Assembly: GCA_046735265.1 (NCBI GenBank)
Contig: JBKPSZ010000087.1
Coordinates: 1-20,075, forward strand
Direction: 5' to 3'
Source of the DNA: DATBFU01 sp046735265
Lineage (GTDB): Bacteria; Acidobacteriota; Thermoanaerobaculia; UBA5066; Gp7-AA6
DNA: 20,075 nucleotides
Numbering within the stretch: position 1 is the first letter of the stretch; every line of letters starts with the position of its first letter. Below, in pieces: positions 5,090 through 12,847 of this stretch. The position numbers were made by a program, and so were the translations under genes. Below the pieces are notes generated by a model. The model was not told where the DNA came from. It saw only the letters and a program-made list of their open reading frames with translations, and searched no databases.

Positions 5090-7675
5090 CTACTTCAGGC
5101 CCTCGACCAGGTAGAGCTCGTCGGAGTAGCGCTGGTAGCCCCAAAAGATGGATTTGCCATCGGCCGACATGGAGATCGGCGGCGGCCCTTCGCGGAGCCC
5201 GACCGGGTCGGACGACATCGTGATCTCCTTCCACGGTTCCCGGCGGCCGGTCGACGGGTCGACTCGCGTGAAGACGACGGTCATGCCCTGCCTTCGCGCG
5301 ACGAACAGGGACTTCCCATCGCCGCTCCACCGGACGGCGCGCTCTCCGGGCGCGATTCCCGCCGCGGGGCGCTTCGCGCCGCCTTCGAGCGGCACGAGGA
5401 AAACCTCGCCGTCCAGCTCCGTCGAGGCGAGCGTCCGGCCATCGGGTGAGATGAGCGACGTCGCCAGGGATTGATTCGCGTACAGGCCGCTCGAGACCTC
5501 GAGACGGCGCGGCTTGCCCCCGGCGATGTCGAGCGCGTAGTAGGAAGTCTCGCCACCTGCGGTTGCGACCAGGAGCAGCCGTTTGCCGTCGGGAAACCAG
5601 ACGCCCCACTGCACGAGCAGTCCGTCGACGGGCAGAGGCCTCGGCTGCCCGGCACCCGTCGGAAGGAGAACCAGCCGGGGCGGTTTGGTGTAGAGCCGGA
5701 CCAGGGCCCACCGGCCGTCCGGCGAGAGCGCGAGTCCGAACCCTTCCCCCAGGTGGACGGGCGGCGAGTCGTCGGTCCGCCTCAGGTAAACGGCGCCCTT
5801 CGTGCCTCCGCCTTCGCCCCACTCCTGGAAGAGGAGAGTCTTTCCGTCGTCCGAAAGGTCCAGCGGAAACGTGAAATCGAGCCACGTGAAATCTCGCGCG
5901 GACGTCTCGCCAGGCGGGATACCCGAAACAAACGCACGCCAGGATTGGTGTTTAGCGAGCGCCTTTCCGGCGGGCGAGACGTCGAGAATCATCGTCGATC
6001 CCGGCGTCTCGGCGAGCGGTCTCAAGCGGCCGGATTGCGTGACCGCCCAGAGGCTGCGGCGGGCGCCGGTCTTCGACGCCGAGAACCAGATCTCGTTTCC
6101 GTCGGGCGTCCAGGCGAGGGACTCGATGTCGAACCAGTCCGCGGAGAGCGTCCGGGCGTTTCCCGACCGATCGACGACGACGACGGAGCCCAGCGTCTCT
6201 TCGGCAATCGGGTGGTCCACGAAGGCGATCGCTTCGCCGCGAGGAGAAATCCGCACGTTCTCGATTCGATTCGAGGACCGGTACAGGGTCTGGCCGATCG
6301 GAAACTCGAGCCGCGCGCGTCCGTCGACGAGGCGAGACACAGCGAGACCCTCACCGTCGGGCGCCCAATCCGCGTCCAGCACGTCTTTCAAGACTTCTCG
6401 GGGCGAACCACCGGACATCGGCACGCGGGCCAGAGAACGGTTGTCGGAGCCCTTGAACGGCGCCGCCAAGTCTGCCTTGAAAGGGACCGCCAGCTCGCCC
6501 GACCGCGAAACCGCGAAGAGACCCATTCCGGGAAGATTTAACGGACTCCACTGCGGGCTCCCGGGCCGGAGCGAGTAGAGGCGCGGAGGGAAGGTCCCGT
6601 CCCAGGAGGCCGAGAAGAGGACCGACTGGCCGTCCGGGGCGAAGCGAGCATTCGTGATCTGGCCCCGCCGGAACGTGAGCTGTTGGTAGGAGACAGGCTT
6701 CGAGGAGCGCGCCCCGGTCGTCCAGAGGGCGCCTGCGCCGACCCCGGCGAGGACGCACAGGGCCGCGATCGCCGGCCACCCGAGTCTTCGGGCGCGTCCG
6801 GCCGCCGGGAGTCCTCTGGCCGGCCCGGAGGCGGAGGTCAGCGCTTCGAGATCGAAGGCGATGTCGGAGGCGGATTGGAACCGCCGCTCGGGGTTCTTCT
6901 CGAGGCAGTGACGCACGATCCGCTCGAGGCCGGGGGAGATGTTCTGGTTCGTGACCGAGAGATCCGGCGGGTCTTCCTTCAGGATCGCGGCCATGGTCTC
7001 GCCGGCCGAGTCGCCGCGGAAGGCGCGCTGGCCCGAGAGCATCTCGTAGAGGATCGCTCCGAGGGCGAAAATGTCGCTCCGCGCGTCGGCGGGTTTCGCC
7101 TTGATCTGCTCGGGCGAAATGTAGCCGAGCGTACCCATGACCACGCCGGGTTCGGTTGCGGTCGGAAAACTGGTGATCGCCGCGGGAGCCTCCGGCTGCG
7201 TCAGCTTGGCGAGGCCGAAGTCGAGGATCTTGACCCTTCCTTCCTTCGTGACGAAGAGGTTCTCGGGCTTCAAGTCCCGATGGACGATCCCCTTCTCGTG
7301 CGCGGCGGCCAGGCCCTGCGCGATCTGGACGGCGTAGTCGATCGCCTTGCGCGGGGAAAAGCGGCCTCCCGCGAGCTCCGACCGCAGCGTCTCGCCTTCG
7401 AGGAGCTCCTGAACGACGTAGGGTGCGCCTTCGTGAGAGCCGATGTCGTAGACGATCGTGATGTTCGGGTGATTGAGGACCCCGGCCGCGCGCGCCTCCT
7501 GCTCGAAGCGTTTCAACCGGTCCGGATCGGACGAGAACGCGGCCGGCAGGACCTTGATCGCCACGTCGCGGCCCAGGCGCGGATCCTTCGCACGGTACAC
7601 CTCGCCCATCCCGCCCGCGCCGATCGGCGCGAGGATCTCGTAGGGCCCGAGGCGGTTTCCCGCCGTGAGGGGCAT
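5090..7675 (-). CDS. membrane Ser/Thr protein kinase with C-terminal TolB/WD40-like beta-propeller
   Basis: The product is 861 residues. The Hanks-type kinase domain (about 12-275) is complete: GAGGMG loop 19-24, catalytic Lys41, alpha-C Glu60, HRDLKPEN 132-139, DFG 152-154, and a GTLGYISPEQ segment after the activation loop. A single membrane span (about 297-318, WPAIAALCVLAGVGAGAL) follows. The remaining 540 residues are probably outside the cytoplasmic membrane. They consist of repeated blades with the TolB/PD40 signature, for example ARFAPDGQSVLFSA, LAWTPDGNEIWFSA, GLALSPDGRWALV and ISMSADGKSIFWG. This kinase-propeller architecture is frequent in Acidobacteriota, where the propeller is thought to sense ligands; targets are unknown. 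The stop is 21 bp from the phosphatase stop on the other strand. The start has no Shine-Dalgarno sequence but a -10 box 7 nt upstream. Confidence 0.93.
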   Translation of the reverse strand: MPLTAGNRLGPYEILAPIGAGGMGEVYRAKDPRLGRDVAIKVLPAAFSSDPDRLKRFEQEARAAGVLNHPNITIVYDIGSHEGAPYVVQELLEGETLRSELAGGRFSPRKAIDYAVQIAQGLAAAHEKGIVHRDLKPENLFVTKEGRVKILDFGLAKLTQPEAPAAITSFPTATEPGVVMGTLGYISPEQIKAKPADARSDIFALGAILYEMLSGQRAFRGDSAGETMAAILKEDPPDLSVTNQNISPGLERIVRHCLEKNPERRFQSASDIAFDLEALTSASGPARGLPAAGRARRLGWPAIAALCVLAGVGAGALWTTGARSSKPVSYQQLTFRRGQITNARFAPDGQSVLFSASWDGTFPPRLYSLRPGSPQWSPLNLPGMGLFAVSRSGELAVPFKADLAAPFKGSDNRSLARVPMSGGSPREVLKDVLDADWAPDGEGLAVSRLVDGRARLEFPIGQTLYRSSNRIENVRISPRGEAIAFVDHPIAEETLGSVVVVDRSGNARTLSADWFDIESLAWTPDGNEIWFSASKTGARRSLWAVTQSGRLRPLAETPGSTMILDVSPAGKALAKHQSWRAFVSGIPPGETSARDFTWLDFTFPLDLSDDGKTLLFQEWGEGGGTKGAVYLRRTDDSPPVHLGEGFGLALSPDGRWALVRLYTKPPRLVLLPTGAGQPRPLPVDGLLVQWGVWFPDGKRLLLVATAGGETSYYALDIAGGKPRRLEVSSGLYANQSLATSLISPDGRTLASTELDGEVFLVPLEGGAKRPAAGIAPGERAVRWSGDGKSLFVARRQGMTVVFTRVDPSTGRREPWKEITMSSDPVGLREGPPPISMSADGKSIFWGYQRYSDELYLVEGLK

Positions 7676-7682
7676 TGCCGGG

Positions 7683-7688
7683 ATTCTA
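7683..7688 (-). promoter_or_regulatory. -10 box TAGAAT of the kinase gene, made partly from the epimerase stop codon
   Basis: On the minus strand TAGAATCCCGGCA leads directly into the kinase ATG, with 7 nt between box and start. The TAG is the stop codon of the epimerase gene. This arrangement implies a leaderless kinase mRNA, in addition to any read-through from the epimerase gene. Confidence 0.45.
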
Positions 7689-8621
7689 AGCCGGCGTGGA
7701 CGGTTGCGTGCGGAAGTACTCGGCCGTGGTCTTCAACCCGTCTTCGAGCTTCGTGTAAGAAGGAAGGCCGAAGTCCCGCCGGATCGCCGACCCGTCGAGG
7801 ACGCTGCGCCGCTGCTCGCCGGCGGGCGGCGCGGCATGGGGAGGGGCCTTCGCGTATCCGAACTCGGCGGCGAGGAGCTCGAAGAGGCGGTTCACCGAAG
7901 TCTCCACACCCGTCCCAAGATTCCACGTGCCGCTTCGATCGGTCGCGACGGCGGCCGCCGCGGCCCGGCAGAGATCGCCGACGAACACGTAGTCGCGGGT
8001 CTGCTCCCCGTTCCCGTTGATCTTGAGCGATCGGTGCCCGAGCATCGCTTCGGCGAAGATCGCCACGACGCCTGCCTCTCCCGTCCCGTTCTGAAACGGG
8101 CCATAGACGTTCGCGTATCGGAACACGAGGGTCTGGAATCCGTGGACCACGCGGTAGTAGTGGAGGTAGTTCTCGATCGCGAGCTTGGCGCAGCCGTACG
8201 GCGAGATGGGGTGCGTCGGGTGAGACTCTGGTGCGGGCCGGCCGCCCTCCGGCTCCCCGTAGAGCGCGCCGCCGGTCGAGGCGAAGACGATCCGGCGCAC
8301 GCCCGCGCGACGGCAGGCCTCGAAGAGCTTGAGCGACCCGACGACGTTGGCGCGCGCGTCGAAAACGGGATCCGACACGCTGTGCCGGACGTCAATCTGC
8401 GCGGCGTGATGGGAGACGAGGTCGATCTTCTCGGAGCGCAGGAGGGGCTCGAGGTCGTCCTCGGCCACGTCGGCCTTCACGAAGCGCGCGCCCGCCGGAA
8501 TTTTCCACTCGCGTCCGGCCGAGAGATCGTCCACCACGACGACGCGGTGGCCGTCGGAGAGGTGCCGTTCGGCCATCCGGGAGCCGATGAAGCCGGCGCC
8601 TCCCGTGACGAGAATGTTCAT
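7686..8621 (-). CDS. extended-SDR NAD-dependent epimerase/dehydratase (UDP-glucose 4-epimerase-like)
   Basis: This 311-residue cytosolic enzyme is of the extended short-chain dehydrogenase type that modifies nucleotide-activated sugars. The NAD-binding TGGAGFIGS motif is at residues 6-14, VVDDLSAG at 30-36, and HHAAQIDVRHSV at 71-82. The catalytic pair is Tyr142 and Lys146 in SPYGCAK, with the Ser/Thr of the triad in FASTGGALYGE (113-123). The substrate-domain signature RYANVYGP is followed by GNGEQTRDYVFVGDL, which is characteristic of GalE-like proteins. Length and motifs fit UDP-glucose/UDP-GlcNAc 4-epimerase, but the exact sugar cannot be decided. An AGGAG ribosome binding site precedes the ATG. 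It is divergent from the glycosylase gene with only 26 bp between starts. It lies immediately upstream of the kinase gene, with 10 bp between. Confidence 0.9.
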   Translation of the reverse strand: MNILVTGGAGFIGSRMAERHLSDGHRVVVVDDLSAGREWKIPAGARFVKADVAEDDLEPLLRSEKIDLVSHHAAQIDVRHSVSDPVFDARANVVGSLKLFEACRRAGVRRIVFASTGGALYGEPEGGRPAPESHPTHPISPYGCAKLAIENYLHYYRVVHGFQTLVFRYANVYGPFQNGTGEAGVVAIFAEAMLGHRSLKINGNGEQTRDYVFVGDLCRAAAAAVATDRSGTWNLGTGVETSVNRLFELLAAEFGYAKAPPHAAPPAGEQRRSVLDGSAIRRDFGLPSYTKLEDGLKTTAEYFRTQPSTPA

Positions 8622-8647
8622 GTACTCTCCTGTTTTCGGGACGCCTC

Positions 8648-9271
8648 ATGATAGCCGACCGGGTTCCGGATCCCCGCCTGCGCATCGACCCGGCCGCGCT
8701 CGGACTCGCATCGCTTTCGCGCGCCTTCTTCCGCCGTGACACGGTCGCCGTCGCGCGGGGTCTCCTCGGCGCCTGGATCTCCCGCCGCTGGCGCGGGCGA
8801 TGGTACGGCGCGCGGATCGTCGAGACCGAGGCCTATCTCGGCCCGAAAGATCGGGCCGCGCACTCCTGGAACGGCCGGCGCACGCCTCGGGTCGAACCGA
8901 TGTACGCGGACGGCGGTCATCTCTACGTGTTCTTCGTTTACGGAATGCACTCCTGCGCGAACGTCGTGACCCGTCGGCCGGGGATCGCGGAGGCGGTGCT
9001 CCTGCGCTCGGCCGAAGGGCCCGACGGGGCGCCGCCACGCCTCCTCTCCGGGCCGGGAAAGCTGTGTGCGGCGCTCGGGATCACGACGCGGGAGAGCGGG
9101 CTCGACCTCCTCTCGAGAGGACCGGTCCGGGTCTTTCGGGGACGCTCGCGCCCGCGCGCCGTCGGCGTTTCGCCGCGGATCGGCGTCGACTATGCCGGGG
9201 AGGCGGCGAAGTGGCCGCTGAGGTTCTTCGACCGGAAGTCGGCGGCCGTCTCGGGATTGAAAACGCGCTGA
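8648..9271 (+). CDS. mpg: 3-methyladenine DNA glycosylase (AAG/MPG family)
   Basis: The product is 207 residues, near the usual size for this family. It removes alkylated purines from DNA as the first step of base-excision repair. The family signature IVETEAYLGPKDRAAHSW spans residues about 57-74; by comparison with human AAG, Glu61 is the water-activating catalytic residue, and Tyr63 and His72 stack around the flipped base. GHLYVFFVYGMHSCANVV (90-107) carries the intercalating Tyr region and the conserved Asn. LLSGPGKLCAALGI (133-146) is the typical LxxGPGKLxxALGI motif. No ribosome binding site is obvious before ATG8648, and the leader shared with the divergent epimerase gene is very short. 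The next gene converges on it. Confidence 0.92.
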   Translation: MIADRVPDPRLRIDPAALGLASLSRAFFRRDTVAVARGLLGAWISRRWRGRWYGARIVETEAYLGPKDRAAHSWNGRRTPRVEPMYADGGHLYVFFVYGMHSCANVVTRRPGIAEAVLLRSAEGPDGAPPRLLSGPGKLCAALGITTRESGLDLLSRGPVRVFRGRSRPRAVGVSPRIGVDYAGEAAKWPLRFFDRKSAAVSGLKTR

Positions 9272-9279
9272 CGCCGGGC

Positions 9280-9293
9280 GGCGGCCGGCCGCC
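9280..9293. terminator. 14-bp perfect GC palindrome between convergent genes
   Basis: GGCGGCCGGCCGCC is its own reverse complement. It fills most of the 22 bp between the glycosylase stop and the diguanylate cyclase stop. As RNA it could form a 5-bp stem with a 4-nt loop from either strand, so it may act as a bidirectional terminator. There is no U-tract on either side, and GC-rich palindromes are common in such DNA. Confidence 0.3.
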
Positions 9294-11597
9294 TCAGTTC
9301 GTCGTCGGCGGGAGCGTGCCGTCGAAGCCCGCCGACGTCGTCACGACGGCGTTCTTGCCGCCGCGTTTGGCGCGATAGAGCGCCGAGTCCGCCTTCTCGA
9401 CCAGCTCCCTCTTCGTGGACGCGTCGTTCGGGTAGGCCGCGAGGCCGATCGAAACCGTGACGCGAATCACGTCCTGAGCCTCGGGCGGGCGGAAGAGCCT
9501 CTCGTCGATCCGGCGGCGGATCCGTTCGGCGACTTCCGCGGCCACTTCGGTCGGCGTCTCCGGGAGGATGACCGCGAATTCCTCGCCTCCGTATCGGGCG
9601 ACGAGATCCATGTCGCCGCGGACCTCGCTCTTGATCTCGCCGACGATGCGTTCCAGGATGGCGTCGCCGACCGGATGTCCGTAGCGGTCGTTGATCGACT
9701 TGAAGTCGTCGATGTCGAGCATCAGGACGGACAGCGGTCGGCTCTGCCGGTCGGCACGGCCGAGCTCGCGCTGCAAAGTCTCCTGGAAATGCCGGTGATT
9801 GTAGGCGCCGGTCAACCCGTCGCGGATGCTCTGCTCGCGCGCGTCGCTATACCGCCGGGCGTTCTCGATCGCCGTGACCGCCTGGTTCGCGAAGATCTCG
9901 AGGGCCTGGATGATCTCGAGCGACGGCGCAAGGCCGTCCCGCGGGTCGTCGACGGAGAGGCAGCCGACGAGGCGCTCGCCCGACAGAAGCGGGATGAAGA
10001 GCACGTCGTAGGCGCGCCATCCGTTGGACCCGCGGCGCCGCGGCCGCGCGGTCACGACATCGTACTGACCGATCTCGTCGGAGCTGCGGTCCCGGACGTA
10101 GTAGGACTTGGAGACGCGCCGATGCTCCGTCCAGTGGAGCGTGATCTCGGCGGCGGGGACCTCCTGTCCCCGGATCTCGGCCCAGCGGTGGTCGAGGCCA
10201 TGCTGGGCTCGGCGGACGAAAACGTCCCGCTCCGCGTCGTAGAGCGACAGGAGGACCGCGTCGAAGCCGAGGCTGCGCGAGACGGCGGTCGTGATGGACT
10301 GAAAGACCGTATCCGGGTTCAGGTGCCGCTTGACCTCGTTGGAGACCTCGAGGATCTCGGCGAGCGTCTCCGCGCGTTCGCGGTTGCGGACGGAGAGCTC
10401 CTGCACCTGCGCGCGGATCGCCCGGTCCTGGAGGATGAGAGCGATCTGGCTCGACAGCGCGCGCAGCGACTGGAGCGCCGGCGGGGCCTGGAGAGCGGGG
10501 AAGGAGCTCTCGAGGACGAGGAGTCCCGTACTGAGCTCGAACGTGGACAGGCGCGCGATCACCTGATGCCGCGTGCTGGGCGCGAGCGCGACCTCGCGCT
10601 CGCCCGCGGTCCTCGTCCAGACGGCATCGGCCGTGGTGTCGAGCGTCTCGTCGAGGCGGCGCCGCCGCACCCACTCCCGCACTTCCTGGCGTCCGACCGC
10701 GGCGGACCCCTCGAGATGGATCTCCATTCCCTCCTCCGAGTCCTCGGCCCACTCGACGAAGGCCATCGCCTCGACGGGCAGGAGCCGGCGGAGGGCTTCG
10801 AACGCGCGTCGGTAGCGGTCGGGACGCGCGCCGATCGAGAAGATGTTCGAAATCTCGCGCATGACGTCGAGCTCCCGGTTTTCCCGCGCGACGCGCGCGT
10901 ACTTCGCCTCCATCGTCGAGAAGCCGCGCAGCACGAACGAGGCGAGGACGACCGGGAAGAACGCGAGAAGCAGGCCGATGACGCCCTGAGTCTGGTAGAC
11001 CAGGATCTCGAGCACGACGATCGGGATGAGCAGAACGAGCGCGACGAGCTGAAAGAGCGCCATCCCGAGGAGCCGGTCGGAAGGCACGAGCCGTCCGAGC
11101 TCGAGGTAGGCGAAGACGAGGACCGTGTTGACGAAGTAGAAGACGAGCAGGATGACGCCGGCCGCGACTGCCGTTCCGAGTGGTCCGCCCGCAGGCTGGC
11201 GGACGCCGTGGTAGAGCAGAGCGGCGGTGCCGTAGGACAGGGCGAGCTGGGACAGGTCGAACGCCGTCGAGAGCGTCAGGCGTCGAGTTCGCGCGAGGAC
11301 CTTCGCGACGACGTCCGCGGCGACGCAGACGAGGATGGTCGTGCCGGGGGAATCGAGCAGGAGGATCAGCGGAACGAGCGCGGCGGCCTCGACGCCGAGG
11401 AAGTTGCCGGCGTAACGGACGCGCAGGCGGAAGGCCAGAGCCGTCAGGCCTGTGAAGAAGGCGATCTCGAGCGCGCGGCCCGCCGGAACCGTCGGGATCT
11501 GGAAGAGGAACAGGAGTCCCGCCGCGCCGATGACGGCGAGCTGGAGGGCGCGGAACGCCTGATCGCGCCGGTCGAGGGGCGGCGCCGTGTCGGTCAT
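9294..11597 (-). CDS. membrane diguanylate cyclase with two GAF-like domains (TM-GAF-GAF-GGDEF)
   Basis: The product is 767 residues from ATG11597. Residues about 15-235 hold roughly seven hydrophobic segments, resembling MASE-type membrane sensor modules. A short coiled linker (MEAKYARVARENRELDVMREI) leads to two GAF-like regions (about 255-400 and 430-600), then a GGDEF domain in the last 170 residues. The active-site motif is RYGGEEFAVILPE, a catalytically competent GGEEF variant, so it should make cyclic di-GMP from two GTP. The upstream DVMREI- and SVLMLDIDDFKSINDRYGH-type segments are typical. The allosteric RxxD site expected just before RYGGEEF reads GDMD, so product inhibition may be lost. 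An in-frame GTG at 11645 would overlap the upstream gene; ATG11597 gives a 22-bp gap and is preferred. The gene lies directly downstream of the DUF4388 gene, likely in one operon. Confidence 0.9.
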   Translation of the reverse strand: MTDTAPPLDRRDQAFRALQLAVIGAAGLLFLFQIPTVPAGRALEIAFFTGLTALAFRLRVRYAGNFLGVEAAALVPLILLLDSPGTTILVCVAADVVAKVLARTRRLTLSTAFDLSQLALSYGTAALLYHGVRQPAGGPLGTAVAAGVILLVFYFVNTVLVFAYLELGRLVPSDRLLGMALFQLVALVLLIPIVVLEILVYQTQGVIGLLLAFFPVVLASFVLRGFSTMEAKYARVARENRELDVMREISNIFSIGARPDRYRRAFEALRRLLPVEAMAFVEWAEDSEEGMEIHLEGSAAVGRQEVREWVRRRRLDETLDTTADAVWTRTAGEREVALAPSTRHQVIARLSTFELSTGLLVLESSFPALQAPPALQSLRALSSQIALILQDRAIRAQVQELSVRNRERAETLAEILEVSNEVKRHLNPDTVFQSITTAVSRSLGFDAVLLSLYDAERDVFVRRAQHGLDHRWAEIRGQEVPAAEITLHWTEHRRVSKSYYVRDRSSDEIGQYDVVTARPRRRGSNGWRAYDVLFIPLLSGERLVGCLSVDDPRDGLAPSLEIIQALEIFANQAVTAIENARRYSDAREQSIRDGLTGAYNHRHFQETLQRELGRADRQSRPLSVLMLDIDDFKSINDRYGHPVGDAILERIVGEIKSEVRGDMDLVARYGGEEFAVILPETPTEVAAEVAERIRRRIDERLFRPPEAQDVIRVTVSIGLAAYPNDASTKRELVEKADSALYRAKRGGKNAVVTTSAGFDGTLPPTTN

Positions 11598-11619
11598 CTC
11601 GCCGGAACGGGATGGAGCG

Positions 11620-12747
11620 TCATTTCTTCTTCCACCGGATGACACCGTCCTTCAGGAACTTCTGGAAGATCATCAGGACTTCGAGTTCCCGGATCGGAGA
11701 GATCTTCATGATCGCCTTGACGTCCCACTGGCCGTTGATGCGCGAGAGAACGAATCCCTCGTGCGGCGAGAACTGGCGGTCGGTGATCTCGGAGAAGGCG
11801 ATGGCGAGCTCCGGCACCTTCTCTCCCTTGATCCCGTCCTTCTCGAGGCTCTGCTTGATGATCCGTTCGGCGTCGCGGATGCCCTCGGTCGCGCGCCCGT
11901 CGGAGGGGTTCAGGTCGGAGGCCACCTTGAACATCCGGTACGCCGTCTGCGGATCCTGCTTCAGGCTCGCCTGGCCGCGCTGGAGGAAGTGCTCCACTTC
12001 GTTCCTCGCGAGCCCCGCGCCACCGGCGACGGCCTGCCGCCGGACCGCCGAGCTCTCGACCAGGGCCATCGTCTCGCCGCGCAGCCCTTCGAAGACGAGC
12101 CGCGAGACGTTGAATTCGGCGTTGTGGGTCTGGAGCGCGATCTCCTCGATCGTGCGCTGCCCGTCGATGTAGGGCACGATCAGTTTTTCTTGCTCGGTCA
12201 GAGTGTCGAGATTCAGAGGCTTGACGATCCGAGGCACGATCTGGTTGTCCGGGATCTGGGCCCGGATCCGCTTCCACTCGTCGTAGCGTCGCAGCCCCTC
12301 CATGATGATTCCGGTCACGTCGAGGGAGAGCGGGACCATCTTCAACTCGGGCAGCTCGCCGTCAACGAACTCGAAGTTCCCCTCCATCCAGAGGAAGACG
12401 TCGTAGATCGACTCTTCCGCCTTCTTGCGCATCAGGCGCAGGAGGTCGGTCTCGGCGATCGCGTTGATCATGACGAGGATCTTGCCGAGGAGGATGTTCG
12501 ACTCCTCCTGGACCTCCATCGCCATCTTGAGCTCCTCCTCGGTGATGTAGCCGTGCGACACGAGGAAGTGGCCCAGGTACTCGCGCTGGTCCGAGGAAGA
12601 GGAGGAGTTGATCCGGCCGCCCTGGAAGTAGATGCGTTTCTCGACGCCGTGTCCCTCGATGAGCAGAGTCCCGGTTTTCTGTCCGAGGGACAGCCACTGC
12701 AGCAGCTCGGAGAGCTGCATCGTGTTCAGGTTTCCGCTGATTCCCAC
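11620..12747 (-). CDS. DUF4388 (PATAN-like) domain protein
   Basis: The product is 375 residues with no signal peptide or membrane span, so probably cytosolic. The N-terminal block GISGNLNTMQLSELLQWLSL, then GTLLIEGHGVEKRIYFQGGRI, is the DUF4388 signature (residues about 1-100). It is followed by YLGHFLVSHGYITEEELKMAM, a segment like the MshEN/type II secretion N-terminal fold, and by WMEGNFEF. A middle helical part resembles winged-helix modules (TLTEQEKLIVPYIDGQRTIEEIA). The tail (ISPIRELEVLMIFQKFLKDGVIRWKKK) often ends such proteins. DUF4388 proteins are adaptors found with two-component, chemotaxis-like and GGDEF signalling; the exact role is unknown. It sits 22 bp upstream of the diguanylate cyclase. 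The start is GTG at 12747, with only a weak purine run before it. Confidence 0.85.
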   Translation of the reverse strand: MGISGNLNTMQLSELLQWLSLGQKTGTLLIEGHGVEKRIYFQGGRINSSSSSDQREYLGHFLVSHGYITEEELKMAMEVQEESNILLGKILVMINAIAETDLLRLMRKKAEESIYDVFLWMEGNFEFVDGELPELKMVPLSLDVTGIIMEGLRRYDEWKRIRAQIPDNQIVPRIVKPLNLDTLTEQEKLIVPYIDGQRTIEEIALQTHNAEFNVSRLVFEGLRGETMALVESSAVRRQAVAGGAGLARNEVEHFLQRGQASLKQDPQTAYRMFKVASDLNPSDGRATEGIRDAERIIKQSLEKDGIKGEKVPELAIAFSEITDRQFSPHEGFVLSRINGQWDVKAIMKISPIRELEVLMIFQKFLKDGVIRWKKK

Positions 12748-12768
12748 TCTTTTGTCCGGAACCGATCT

Positions 12769-12774
12769 ATTTTA
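12769..12774 (-). promoter_or_regulatory. -10 box TAAAAT of the DUF4388 / diguanylate cyclase operon
   Basis: TAAAAT on the minus strand lies 21 nt before the GTG start, within the 100-bp gap after the glutaryl-CoA dehydrogenase gene. This gap holds no other gene. A weak AAAAGA run precedes the GTG. No consensus -35 is apparent. Confidence 0.38.
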
Positions 12775-12847
12775 GCCGAAAAGGGATAGCGGCCGCGGCC
12801 GCCGGCGGCGAGCGACGCGGAAGAGGGATCGATCGCGCCTGTCGAGG

